A stretch of 61,589 nt of DNA from positions 1 to 61,589 of the forward strand of contig SVDX01000015.1 of NCBI GenBank assembly GCA_015057605.1, written 5' to 3'. The notes under the pieces were generated by a model. The model saw nothing but the letters and a program-made list of their open reading frames with translations, did no database searches and was not told the DNA's origin. Shown piece after piece: positions 16,028 to 24,860 of the stretch. The stretch comes from Lachnospira sp. Its GTDB lineage: Bacteria; Bacillota; Clostridia; Lachnospirales; Lachnospiraceae. Numbering within the stretch: position 1 is the first letter of the stretch; each line of letters begins with the position of its first letter. The position numbers and the translations under genes are program-made.

Positions 16028-18319
16028 TTATTCAACACCACGTTCAAAATGACCTCGTGTATATTCATCCACACATTTTCCTGATAAAACCGAACGTATC
16101 TGCTGTTCATTTTCAAAAACAAAATCGTATCTTAGTGCGCTATAATTAATGTTTTTAATCTTGTCTGCCTTATCATAGATTTGCATTGGAACGCTATTAT
16201 ATATAATGTTATAGCAATATTTACATACATTTCTTACCTTAAAATTTTTATTATATCTGTCATTTAAAAGTAAAATTTTTTCCTTCGTATCACATCCATT
16301 ATAGGTTTTATTGATACATTGTGCACTTATCATTACTGGTATATTAGAATATACGATAAGCTCAGCAGGCGTTTTTATGTGCTTAAGCTCATTTGCATTA
16401 AGTTCAAGTGAATAAGTAAAAGCATTTACCCCTTCATTCGAAAATGCATCCATCGTAATATCATTCATAATATGCATTGTTGTATCGCATATTATGGTTA
16501 CATTATCCAGCTTTTTTAGATAACCTAACTCTTCATAATTTCTAACAAGGAAGCCATCAGAGCCAAGCGCTATAAGCGCTTCAAGCTCCATATAAGCATT
16601 TGTTCTTAATATATAAGGCAATGCGATATATAGCTCTACATCTTTTGAATGACTCTGTTTTAGTAAATCAGCAAAGCTTTCCTTTTCAAGCTTTTCGCTT
16701 TCGATATATATTCTATTTACAAAATCATATTCTAAAACTACTGGAATCATTTTAGGCTCTAAAAGAAGTACTGAACAGCCTTTTTTTGACACCTCATTTT
16801 TTGAAATTTTTGGTTCATATTCATTGGCCTTTGCATATCTTTTTTTATTATTTAAAAGGGCTTCTAATTCCTCTAAGGCCTCACGTCGCAACGCATTAAG
16901 CACCTGATTTTGAACAAATATATTGTCTCCCATTACAACATCAAGCTTATCAAATTCAAATATAGTATTTCCTGTCTTTTTTATCTGCTTTAAAAGACTT
17001 TCTTTAGTTGCTGCTTGATTAAGAGCTTGACTTACTTCGTCGCCTTCTTTAGTAACTGTAATGTTACCTAAGAATATTTCAAGTCTAAGCTTTTCATTAG
17101 GAATTGCCGTTAAACATCCATTTATACTTATTTTTGATGTCTTTGATATAATTGATGCCTTGATATCTTCAATAAGCTTATTGTTTCTTATTCTATAAAT
17201 ATCCTTATTAGCTACCTTTGCATCCTTAGGCAAGCGCACTTCAATAAGTGTACCTTCTTTTATATCATTTTTTAAAGTATAGTTAAAATCATTTGAAAGT
17301 TCCAAAACATCTAAAGCATTTAATGATTTTATAGTCTTAATTTTAGCAATATTACCGTTAACTGATATTAACTTAGCAGCCTTAACGCCCCTATGATTAG
17401 GTCTATCAACCGATATCATATTTCTACCATTATGCTCTGTGTAATAGCCCTTTGTAAAATTACCACGATTAAAAATGTCCATAAGCTTTTCGATATCTTC
17501 CTTATCAACCTTATAGCCATCTCTTCCATTTTGTAAATACATATCAACGTATTTTCTATACATTGCGGTAACTAATGCCGTATACTCTGCACTCTTCATA
17601 CGACCTTCAATCTTAAGTGAATATACGCCTGCTTCTATAATATCTGGTAGTATTTCGAGTGTGCAAATGTCTTTAGGACTTAAAAAATATCCCTTTTCCT
17701 TATTTAGCGAATACTGCAATCTGCATGGCTGTGCACAACGACCTCTGTTACCGCTTCTTCCACCTATCATACTACTAAACAAACATTGACCCGAGTAGGA
17801 ATAGCAAAGTGCTCCGTGTACAAAGCTTTCAATCTCAATATCTACATTTTCATATATTTCACGTATCTCTGATAGCGATAATTCTCGCGATGTAACAATT
17901 CGGCTTGCACCCATATCTTTTAAAAGTTTGGCTCCATACTTTCCTGTAAGTGTCATTTGGGTACTTGCATGTATCTCGAGTCCAGGAAAGCTATTTTTTA
18001 TAAAAGAAAAAACACCCATATCCTGAACAATAACTGCATCAAGTAAAGCCTCGTAAAGTGGTAAAATATAATTATACAAGCTATCTTTTATTTCCTTATT
18101 CTTCAGTAAGGTGTTCACAGTAAGATATACCTTTTTGTTATGAAGATGTGCGTAGGAAATTGCTTCAATAATCTTTTCTGTTGAAAAATTATCAGCATAG
18201 GCTCTTGCTCCAAACATATCTCCACCAAGATATATAGCATCTGCTCCTGCATTAACTGCAGCTATGAAATTTTCATACGACCCCGCTGGGGCCAATATTT
18301 CTACATTGTTGTTCATCAT
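16028..18319 (-). CDS. U32 family peptidase (long form)
   Basis: 763-residue member of peptidase family U32. The N-terminal U32 domain shows the AGSYENFIAAVNAGADAIYLGG start, SFVHGALCYSYSGQC and SGNRGRCAQPCR (metal/Fe-S type cysteines), and a C-terminal region like the DUF3656 collagenase-associated domain. Family members include RlhA-type RNA hydroxylases (C2501 of 23S rRNA) and TrhP for tRNA U34; long forms with this C-terminal part resemble RlhA, so RNA modification is at least as likely as proteolysis. A cluster of Cys near the C-terminus (VCKYCYN) is notable. ATG overlaps the zapA stop. Confidence 0.88.
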   Translation of the reverse strand: MMNNNVEILAPAGSYENFIAAVNAGADAIYLGGDMFGARAYADNFSTEKIIEAISYAHLHNKKVYLTVNTLLKNKEIKDSLYNYILPLYEALLDAVIVQDMGVFSFIKNSFPGLEIHASTQMTLTGKYGAKLLKDMGASRIVTSRELSLSEIREIYENVDIEIESFVHGALCYSYSGQCLFSSMIGGRSGNRGRCAQPCRLQYSLNKEKGYFLSPKDICTLEILPDIIEAGVYSLKIEGRMKSAEYTALVTAMYRKYVDMYLQNGRDGYKVDKEDIEKLMDIFNRGNFTKGYYTEHNGRNMISVDRPNHRGVKAAKLISVNGNIAKIKTIKSLNALDVLELSNDFNYTLKNDIKEGTLIEVRLPKDAKVANKDIYRIRNNKLIEDIKASIISKTSKISINGCLTAIPNEKLRLEIFLGNITVTKEGDEVSQALNQAATKESLLKQIKKTGNTIFEFDKLDVVMGDNIFVQNQVLNALRREALEELEALLNNKKRYAKANEYEPKISKNEVSKKGCSVLLLEPKMIPVVLEYDFVNRIYIESEKLEKESFADLLKQSHSKDVELYIALPYILRTNAYMELEALIALGSDGFLVRNYEELGYLKKLDNVTIICDTTMHIMNDITMDAFSNEGVNAFTYSLELNANELKHIKTPAELIVYSNIPVMISAQCINKTYNGCDTKEKILLLNDRYNKNFKVRNVCKYCYNIIYNSVPMQIYDKADKIKNINYSALRYDFVFENEQQIRSVLSGKCVDEYTRGHFERGVE

Positions 18320-18723
18320 TTTTGCATATCCTGAAGTTCTGTTTCTAAACGAACTATATTCTTTTGGTAATTAGTTATGCTATCTTGTAAAGTCTTAATC
18401 TCTTGCTCTAAAGAATCAATCTTTATTTGAGCCGCAATCATATCATGCTTTAAATCATAAGCTTCCTTATCCTTGGCTTCAGAATCATTCTCTAATGAGT
18501 CTGCAAGCTTCTTAACCTTGAAATAATCATCAGCTAAATTGATTCTAATAATCATCTCTTGAATATCAAGTGGTTGCTTTCTAAAGCTCTCTGACTGCTT
18601 AACTTCTGCTATTTTATTGTTTATGTAACTGGCTACCTTTTGTAAATATTCTTCACTTTCATAACCACACAAAGTATATACTTTTCCGTCAATTACTACC
18701 TCTGTATTATTCTTATTAGCCAT
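18316..18723 (-). CDS. zapA: Cell division protein ZapA-like
   Basis: Z-ring associated protein that cross-links FtsZ filaments. The ATG at 18723 (GGAG eight bases before) gives 135 residues beginning MANKNNTEVVIDGKVYTL, the ZapA N-terminal pattern; the upstream ATG at 18756 has no ribosome site. The N-terminal domain (about 1-70) includes YLQKVASYINNKI, and a long C-terminal coiled coil follows (about 75-135), longer than Escherichia ZapA but usual in Firmicutes. It lies between ruvB and the U32 gene, a common Clostridia arrangement. Confidence 0.85.
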   Translation of the reverse strand: MANKNNTEVVIDGKVYTLCGYESEEYLQKVASYINNKIAEVKQSESFRKQPLDIQEMIIRINLADDYFKVKKLADSLENDSEAKDKEAYDLKHDMIAAQIKIDSLEQEIKTLQDSITNYQKNIVRLETELQDMQK

Positions 18724-18777
18724 ACTAATCTCCAATCCATAACATATTTTATTCATTATACCACAAATGTAAATATT

Positions 18778-19776
18778 TTAACAACTCTTTTCAATTCCTA
18801 AATGCATATAAGCCAAGTCTGTAACCATTCTTCCCCTTGGAGTTCTTACTATAAATCCATTTTGAATTAAATATGGTTCATACACATCTTCTACAGTTGA
18901 TACATCTTCACCTAAAGATGTCGCAAGTGTATCAATTCCCACCGGACCTCCTGCATATTTTTCAATGATTGATGTAAGAATAAGTCTGTCATTTTTATCA
19001 AGTCCATACTTATCAACATCCAACAAATCCAATGCATAATCTGCAACTTCCTTAGTTATTGTACCATCGTATTTTACCTGTGCAAAGTCTCTTACACGCT
19101 TTAATAATCTATTGGCAAGTCTTGGAGTACCTCTTGATCTTCTCGCAAGTTCAAATGCTCCTTCATCAGAAATATCTACCTCAAGAACCTTTGCCGAACG
19201 GGTTATAATAGTTTTTAATTCTTCTACAGTATAAAATTCTAATTTATTAATAATACCAAATCTATCTCTTAGAGGTGCTGTAAGAAGTCCTGCTCTTGTA
19301 GTTGCACCTACTAAGGTAAATTTTGGCAAATCCAAACGTATTGATTTTGCAGCTGGTCCCTTACCTATCATTATATCAATAGCATAATCTTCCATCGCAG
19401 GATACAAAACCTCTTCCACCTGTCTGTTAAGACGATGTATTTCATCAACAAATAATACGTCTCCAGGCTGAAGATTATTAAGTATTGCTGCCATTTCGCC
19501 TGGCCTTTCAATTGCAGGGCCTGAGGTTATCTTGATATTAACACCCATTTCATTGGCAATAATGCATGCCAAAGTAGTTTTACCAAGTCCCGGAGGGCCA
19601 TAGAACAATACATGATCTAATGAATCCTGTCTTGACTTTGCTGCATCTATGTATACCTTCAGATTATCTTTAACCTTTGCTTGTCCTACATAAGTATTAA
19701 GAGTACCTGGTCTTAGATTATTTTCAATTTTAACATCTTCATTTATAAACTCTGTAGTTATAATTCGCTTATCCAT
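18778..19776 (-). CDS. ruvB: Holliday junction branch migration helicase RuvB
   Basis: AAA+ motor driving branch migration with RuvA. The 332-residue product shows Walker [12 protein letters not shown], Walker [11 protein letters not shown], sensor [21 protein letters not shown] and the C-terminal winged helix ([16 protein letters not shown]). Full family length. RBS AGGTGA before ATG. Eleven bases after ruvA. Confidence 0.98.
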   Translation of the reverse strand: MDKRIITTEFINEDVKIENNLRPGTLNTYVGQAKVKDNLKVYIDAAKSRQDSLDHVLFYGPPGLGKTTLACIIANEMGVNIKITSGPAIERPGEMAAILNNLQPGDVLFVDEIHRLNRQVEEVLYPAMEDYAIDIMIGKGPAAKSIRLDLPKFTLVGATTRAGLLTAPLRDRFGIINKLEFYTVEELKTIITRSAKVLEVDISDEGAFELARRSRGTPRLANRLLKRVRDFAQVKYDGTITKEVADYALDLLDVDKYGLDKNDRLILTSIIEKYAGGPVGIDTLATSLGEDVSTVEDVYEPYLIQNGFIVRTPRGRMVTDLAYMHLGIEKSC

Positions 19777-19787
19777 AATTCACCTGA

Positions 19788-20384
19788 TTAGAATAATTTT
19801 TTTAATGCCTGTTTTAACAATTCTTCTGAATTTAAGCTATCTCTATTATCAACTGCTTTAACAGCTCTTGTTGCCTCTGTATTGCTGTAGCCTAATGCTA
19901 CTAACGCCATTATTGTCTCATTTGTTACATTTGATGTATCAGCATTTGCTGTTACATTTTCATAAGTATCTATATCTGACGACAAGGAAATCTTGTCCTT
20001 TAATTCTATAATTAGCTTCTGTGCTGTTTTTGTACCTATTCCAGGTGCGCTTGAAATAAATTTTGCATCTGAAGCCATAATTGCCATTCGCAAATCATTT
20101 GGTGTTATTGTTGACAATATCGCTAATGCACCCTTGGGTCCAATTCCGTTAACTGTAATTAATAATTTAAATATGTTAAGATCGTCTCTTGTCAAAAATC
20201 CATATAGGCTTATTTCATCCTCACGTACATATAAATATGTGTAAATCTTTACCTCGCTACCTATTGATGGTATATTAGCTATTAAAGACATTGGAACTCT
20301 AATATTAAATCCAATATTATTATTTTCTACTATAATCATATCATCAATTATTTCCGACAATTCACCTTTTACGAACGATAACAT
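19788..20384 (-). CDS. ruvA: Holliday junction branch migration protein RuvA
   Basis: Tetrameric DNA-binding partner of RuvB. 198 residues with the OB fold (1-63), two helix-hairpin-helix motifs (VNGIGPKGALAIL and APGIGTKTAQKLI) and the C-terminal RuvB-contact domain (EALVALGYSNTEA-like). AAGGT site upstream of ATG; the start overlaps the end of the membrane protein gene before it, so ruvAB seems to be read as an extension of the rnf operon. No ruvC follows, as usual in Firmicutes. Confidence 0.97.
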   Translation of the reverse strand: MLSFVKGELSEIIDDMIIVENNNIGFNIRVPMSLIANIPSIGSEVKIYTYLYVREDEISLYGFLTRDDLNIFKLLITVNGIGPKGALAILSTITPNDLRMAIMASDAKFISSAPGIGTKTAQKLIIELKDKISLSSDIDTYENVTANADTSNVTNETIMALVALGYSNTEATRAVKAVDNRDSLNSEELLKQALKKLF

Positions 20385-20869
20385 AATATATACCTTCTTA
20401 CTCTCTTTATAACAATTCCACTGACTATTCCTATAAGTACACCACTTACAATTCCAGAAACAATCAGTATTGGCAAATAATACATAACACTTATGTTTAA
20501 TAGTAAAATTGCCACTATAATCTGCCCTAAATTATGAAACACTGCGCCAAATACGCTAACGCCTATAATTGAGCCTATTTTAAATCTTTTTAAAAGTCCC
20601 ATAACTAAAAGACTTAATGTGCCGCCAGCAAGACTAAACAGCAGGCTGTAACTTGTACCAAATAGTATACCAACTAAGAATATACGTATAATACTTATAA
20701 ATGTTGCAGCCTTAAAGCCATATACATATAAAGCTAATAAGACCACAACATTTGCAAGACCTAATTTTACGCCATAAACGGCTCCACTAATCGGTATGTT
20801 GGCTTCGATATAGCTCATCACCATAGCAAGTGCTATAAGAACTGAATAATGTGCAACATTCTTTGCCAT
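20369..20869 (-). CDS. Gx transporter family / 'heptaprenyl diphosphate synthase component I'-like membrane protein
   Basis: 166-residue integral membrane protein with about five helices. The pattern ALAMVMSYIEANIPI, GVKLGLANVVVLLALYVYGFKAA and IFLVGILFGTSYSLLFSLAGG belongs to the ECF-S-like family often annotated as heptaprenyl diphosphate synthase component I or 'Gx transporter'. The protein looks like an ECF-type substrate-binding component and not an enzyme; its substrate is unknown. It is encoded directly after the NusG-domain-II protein behind rnfB, an arrangement known from Clostridia. Confidence 0.75.
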   Translation of the reverse strand: MAKNVAHYSVLIALAMVMSYIEANIPISGAVYGVKLGLANVVVLLALYVYGFKAATFISIIRIFLVGILFGTSYSLLFSLAGGTLSLLVMGLLKRFKIGSIIGVSVFGAVFHNLGQIIVAILLLNISVMYYLPILIVSGIVSGVLIGIVSGIVIKRVRRYILCYRS

Positions 20870-20880
20870 ATATGCCTCCG

Positions 20881-21210
20881 CTAATTAATGTTTATTATCA
20901 ATTTGTGCGGTAAGCATACTATGCTTTGCTCCGTCATATGAATCTTTCCCTGCTTTATGCAAGTATGATTATCACAATCAGCTTCTGAAACGTACACCTT
21001 ACCGTCTGATATAACAATTTTGTTATATCCATATTCTGTTCTTATTTCAAGTTCCTGATCCTTATCTAAGTCCAGTCTGGTGTATTCAGCGTTATCTAAG
21101 GTTATAACTACTTCTTTTCCGTCTTTCTTTAAAAACACATTATATACTACAAATATAGATAACGCTATTATTAATAATACACCTATTAAAATAAAATCTT
21201 GTTTTTTCAT
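20881..21210 (-). CDS. NusG domain II-containing membrane-anchored protein
   Basis: 109 residues: an N-terminal membrane anchor (about 5-24, FILIGVLLIIALSIFVVYNVF) followed by a small extracytoplasmic beta domain of the NusG_II type with CDNHTCIKQGKI and IVCLPHKLII. The two Cys in CDNHTC and the later C could bind a cofactor or form a disulfide; this is inference. It lies between rnfB and the Gx-type protein, suggesting an accessory role to the Rnf complex or to the transporter. Confidence 0.8.
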   Translation of the reverse strand: MKKQDFILIGVLLIIALSIFVVYNVFLKKDGKEVVITLDNAEYTRLDLDKDQELEIRTEYGYNKIVISDGKVYVSEADCDNHTCIKQGKIHMTEQSIVCLPHKLIININ

Positions 21211-21219
21211 ACCAAAACC

Positions 21220-22011
21220 TTAAAATAAATTAATTGCCTTTGTAGGACATTTCTCAGCACATTTACCGCATCCTGTACACTTAGAATAATCAATTGTAGC
21301 TAAATTATTCTCAACTTTTATTGCATCAAATTCACATTGTTTTGTACAAAGCATACATCCGATACAACCAACTGAACAGGCTTTTTTAACATTAACACCC
21401 TTATCGTTAGAATTACATTGAACTCTTACAGGTGATGTAACTGGTACTAATTCAATTAAATGTCTTGGGCAGACAGCAACACATTTGCCACATGCCTTAC
21501 ATTTATCTTGATTTATCTTCGCAATACCATTAACAATTTCAATCGCTCCAAAGTCACAAACATCCTTACATTCGCCATAGCCTAAACAGCCATATGAACA
21601 GGTCTTTGGGCCACCACTTGGAACTAATGGCATAACCTTACAGCTCTTTTCGCCGTAATAATTAAAGCTTTCTTTTGCTTTATCGCAATCACCAGCACAT
21701 TTTACAAATGCTGCTAATTTAACGCTGTCGCCTACTTCTGCACCCATAATTTTAGCGATATTAGCCGCTGCTGCATCGCCACCAACAGGACATCCGTTAA
21801 CAGGTGCTTCACCATTAGCAATAGCCTTTGCAAGGCCATCACAGCCTGCATAACCACAACCACCACAGTTGTTACCTGGTAATTCAGCTCTTATAAGTAC
21901 TTCTTTTTCATTAACCGGTACTTTAAATTTTTCAGCTGAAATTCCTAAAAATAAACCTATAAGGATTCCAAGTCCACCTACAACTGCTGCTGCAACAAGT
22001 ATTCCTTCCAT
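21220..22011 (-). CDS. rnfB: Electron transport complex protein RnfB
   Basis: Ferredoxin-oxidising Fe-S subunit of the membrane Rnf complex. 263 residues: membrane anchor (about 5-25), the [4Fe-4S] motif with C49, C52, C57 and C74, a middle Cys set (KCAGDCDKA, CSYGCLGYGEC), and C-terminal ferredoxin motifs CKACGKCVAVCP, CIGCMLCTKQC and CTGCGKCAEKCP. Ion-motive electron flow from ferredoxin to NAD is the known role. RBS AGGAGG; stands last of the six rnf genes. Confidence 0.97.
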   Translation of the reverse strand: MEGILVAAAVVGGLGILIGLFLGISAEKFKVPVNEKEVLIRAELPGNNCGGCGYAGCDGLAKAIANGEAPVNGCPVGGDAAAANIAKIMGAEVGDSVKLAAFVKCAGDCDKAKESFNYYGEKSCKVMPLVPSGGPKTCSYGCLGYGECKDVCDFGAIEIVNGIAKINQDKCKACGKCVAVCPRHLIELVPVTSPVRVQCNSNDKGVNVKKACSVGCIGCMLCTKQCEFDAIKVENNLATIDYSKCTGCGKCAEKCPTKAINLF

Positions 22012-22023
22012 GTCTTATCCTCC

Positions 22024-22596
22024 TTATAATCCTGAAAATCCCATAAACGCAATAGACATAAGACCTGCTGTTAATAAAACTATAGGCATGCCCTTAAATG
22101 GCTTTGGAATATCATTAAACTCAATTCTTTCTCTAATACCAGCCATAATTACAATTGCAATTGTAAATCCAACTGCTGTAAATGCACCATTTACTAAAGA
22201 TTCTAATAAATTATAGCCTTCTTGTACGTTGATAATTGCAACACCTAATACTGCACAGTTTGTTGTAATAAGTGGTAAATACACACCTAATGATTCATAA
22301 AGTGAAGGACTTGCCTTCTTTAAGAACATTTCTACAAACTGAACTAAAGCTGCGATTACTAAAATAAATACTATAGTATTTAAGTATTCTAAATGTAATG
22401 TTACTAAAACGAAATCATAGATAACCTTTGTAACTACTGATGATATGGAAATAACGAAAAATACCGCTGCGCCCATACCTACTGCAGGTCCAACCTTCTT
22501 AGAAACACCAAGGAAAGGACATAGACCTAAAAACTGGCTTAATACAACATTGTTAATTAACGATGCTGTTATAGCAATCATAATAATCTCTTTCAT
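22024..22596 (-). CDS. rnfA: Electron transport complex protein RnfA
   Basis: 190-residue membrane subunit with six helices, homologous to NqrE. Family-conserved ASLINNVVLSQFLGLCPFLG is visible at the start (one of the Cys residues that bind the intramembrane Fe-S centre) and TTNCAVLGVAI in the second half (the other). Interlocks with RnfE. Strong RBS AGGAGGAAGG. Confidence 0.96.
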   Translation of the reverse strand: MKEIIMIAITASLINNVVLSQFLGLCPFLGVSKKVGPAVGMGAAVFFVISISSVVTKVIYDFVLVTLHLEYLNTIVFILVIAALVQFVEMFLKKASPSLYESLGVYLPLITTNCAVLGVAIINVQEGYNLLESLVNGAFTAVGFTIAIVIMAGIRERIEFNDIPKPFKGMPIVLLTAGLMSIAFMGFSGL

Positions 22597-22608
22597 GTAT
22601 CCTTCCTC

Positions 22609-23298
22609 CTATTCTTTCTCTGCTAATGCACGGCCTGCACATAATGTGTTACCACATCCTGCACAACCGTCTGTTGGACATGCCTGCTTATCTTTATTAG
22701 GTTTTCCTTCTTTAAGCTTGTTTTGAATTGCAACAAGACAAGCTAATACAAAGAATGCGCCAGGAGCTAATACAAATATTGCTGCTGGTTGATAGCCTAA
22801 ATCAATAAGACCTAAGTCCTTATCAAATAAAGTACCTGCACCTATGAATTCTCTAAATCCACCAAGAATTGTAATGGCAATTGTAAATCCAAGACCCATA
22901 CCTAAACCATCAAATGCTGATAAAATAGGGCCATTCTTTGATGCATAGGATTCAGCTCTACCTAAAATAATACAGTTAACAACAATAAGTGGTATATAGA
23001 TACCAAGTGAACTGTAAAGACTTGGAATAAAGCCTTCTAATAGGAATTGAACCATAGTAACGAATGAAGCAACAATAACGATGTATGCTGGCATTCTAAC
23101 CTTATCAGGAATTACATTTCTAAGTAATGAAACAAATAAGTTAGCCATAACAAGAACTACTGTTGTTGTAAGACCCATACCCATTCCGTTAGTCGCACTT
23201 GTAGTTACCGCAAGTGTAGGACACATACCAAGCATTAATACAAATGTTGGATTTTCTTTAATTATACCGTTATATAATCTTTCTAAACATTTATTCAA
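22609..23298 (-). CDS. rnfE: Electron transport complex protein RnfE
   Basis: Membrane subunit homologous to NqrD, partner of RnfA. I choose a TTG start at 23298 because GGAGG lies eight bases before it; the ATG at 23313 has its site inside the coding region and no RBS. The product then has 229 residues beginning (M)NKCLERLYNGIIKENPTF, the usual RnfE start. Conserved MLGMCPTLAVT and VNCIILGRAE carry the centre-binding Cys. The C-terminal tail contains an extra Cys-rich piece, CPTDGCAGCGNTLC, which is unlike short RnfE proteins and might bind a metal. Confidence 0.94.
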   Translation of the reverse strand: MNKCLERLYNGIIKENPTFVLMLGMCPTLAVTTSATNGMGMGLTTTVVLVMANLFVSLLRNVIPDKVRMPAYIVIVASFVTMVQFLLEGFIPSLYSSLGIYIPLIVVNCIILGRAESYASKNGPILSAFDGLGMGLGFTIAITILGGFREFIGAGTLFDKDLGLIDLGYQPAAIFVLAPGAFFVLACLVAIQNKLKEGKPNKDKQACPTDGCAGCGNTLCAGRALAEKE

Positions 23299-23899
23299 TG
23301 CTAACACCTCCATTTGCTTCTAAATATGCATATACTGCTAATGCACTATTAACACCCTGTGTCATTGCATTTGTAGTAATTGTAGCACCACTTATGGCAC
23401 TAATTTCATGAGTTGCTGTGGCATCACCCTTTACGTAAGTAAACGCAGGAACCTTCTTGTTTGCATACTGGCCATAGAATTTTGAATCTTTAGCCTTCAT
23501 ACCAAGACCTGGTGTTTCGCTAATTGTAAGGATCGAAATACCATTAACAGTACCATCCTTTTGAATACCTACTGTAAATTCAATATCACCGCCGTAGCCT
23601 GAAGATACAGCAGTCATTACATAACCTAAAACGTTTTTATTATCATCAACTGCAACTAAAACCTCTGAAACAGATGCTGTATAGCCTGCATCCTTAATGA
23701 TTTTTGCCGTATCAATTGATGTTGTTGGAGCTACGAAATCGCTTGCATTAGCAAATACTTCTTTACAAGCTTCCTTCTTTGCTCTTGCCTGTTCTTTAGC
23801 AATAGGCTCTTTAGTAATATCATAAACAAAACCAAGTAATAAACCTGCAACTAAAGTAATTACACAAAGTATAAGAGAATCTTTAATAATTGATTTCAT
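23291..23899 (-). CDS. rnfG: Electron transport complex protein RnfG
   Basis: Periplasm-side (extracytoplasmic) flavoprotein subunit with a covalent FMN. The ATG at 23899 has GGAGG 8-9 bases upstream; the longer frame to 23962 overlaps rnfD coding sequence and is rejected. 202 residues: an N-terminal membrane helix, then the FMN-binding domain with GYGGDIEFTVGI, ISETPGLGMKA and the flavinylation motif SGATITT (Thr target of ApbE). No apbE gene lies in the window. Confidence 0.95.
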   Translation of the reverse strand: MKSIIKDSLILCVITLVAGLLLGFVYDITKEPIAKEQARAKKEACKEVFANASDFVAPTTSIDTAKIIKDAGYTASVSEVLVAVDDNKNVLGYVMTAVSSGYGGDIEFTVGIQKDGTVNGISILTISETPGLGMKAKDSKFYGQYANKKVPAFTYVKGDATATHEISAISGATITTNAMTQGVNSALAVYAYLEANGGVSIE

Positions 23900-23900
23900 A

Positions 23901-24842
23901 TTATTTATCCTCCTTCTTTGCTTTCTTAATACCAAATGCTCTTGGTACTGTGAATTTTTCAATCAATGGTACTAATAAGTTACCAAATATAATAGCATAT
24001 GAAACGCCTTCTGCTGAACCGCCAAATAATCTAAAGATACCAGTTAAGATACCTAATAAAATACCAAATACAATCTTACCCTTTGGTGTAATTGGTGAAG
24101 TAACATAATCAGTTGCCATAAAGAATGCACCTAACATTAAACCACCACCGCAAAGGTGAGCTGCAATATATTCAGCATCAAATCCATTTCCACCAAATAT
24201 AATTATAAACACAACAAATGTTATAATATATGCTAATGGAATTCTAAGGCTTATAATCTTTCTTGCTACAAGATATAATGCACCTAAAAGTATGCATAAT
24301 GTTGATGTTTCACCTATTGTACCTGCTGTCTGTCCGATAAACATATCAAGAACATCTACTGAACCGCCATCCTTTAATACAGCAAGTGGTGTTGCTCCTG
24401 TAACAGCATCATATGTGAAGCTTGTCATTGGTCCTGTAAAGGAAATAAGTAAAAAGCATCTAGCTGCAAGTGCCGGATTCATAAAGTTTTGTCCGATACC
24501 ACCAAATAATTGCTTAACAACAATAATAGCAAATATTGAAGCTATAATAACCATACCTATTGGTAATGTATGTGGAACATTTAATGCAATAAGTAAGCCT
24601 GTTACAGCAGCACTTAAATCACCCACGGTAATCTTTTTATGCATAAAATATTCATAAATGCCTTCTGCAGCAACACAAGTTGCAACAGCTACTAAAATAA
24701 TAATTAATGCTTTGTATCCGAAATTATAAATACCAAATATACTAGCAGGAGCTAACGCAATCAAAACATCTCTCATAATGCCTGAAGTTGTATCCTTAGC
24801 TCGTATATGAGGTGAAACTGATACATTTAATAAATCACTCAT
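23901..24842 (-). CDS. rnfD: Electron transport complex protein RnfD
   Basis: Polytopic membrane subunit with covalently bound FMN, homologous to NqrB. 313 residues with about nine helices; conserved SPHIRAKDTTSGIMRDVLIAL at the start region and the flavinylation site in AVTGATPLAVL near residue 150. GQNFMNPALAARCFLL and ATDYVTSPITPKG are further family blocks. It starts 18 bases after rnfC. Confidence 0.96.
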   Translation of the reverse strand: MSDLLNVSVSPHIRAKDTTSGIMRDVLIALAPASIFGIYNFGYKALIIILVAVATCVAAEGIYEYFMHKKITVGDLSAAVTGLLIALNVPHTLPIGMVIIASIFAIIVVKQLFGGIGQNFMNPALAARCFLLISFTGPMTSFTYDAVTGATPLAVLKDGGSVDVLDMFIGQTAGTIGETSTLCILLGALYLVARKIISLRIPLAYIITFVVFIIIFGGNGFDAEYIAAHLCGGGLMLGAFFMATDYVTSPITPKGKIVFGILLGILTGIFRLFGGSAEGVSYAIIFGNLLVPLIEKFTVPRAFGIKKAKKEDK

Positions 24843-24860
24843 GTTTCTTATCCACCTTTC

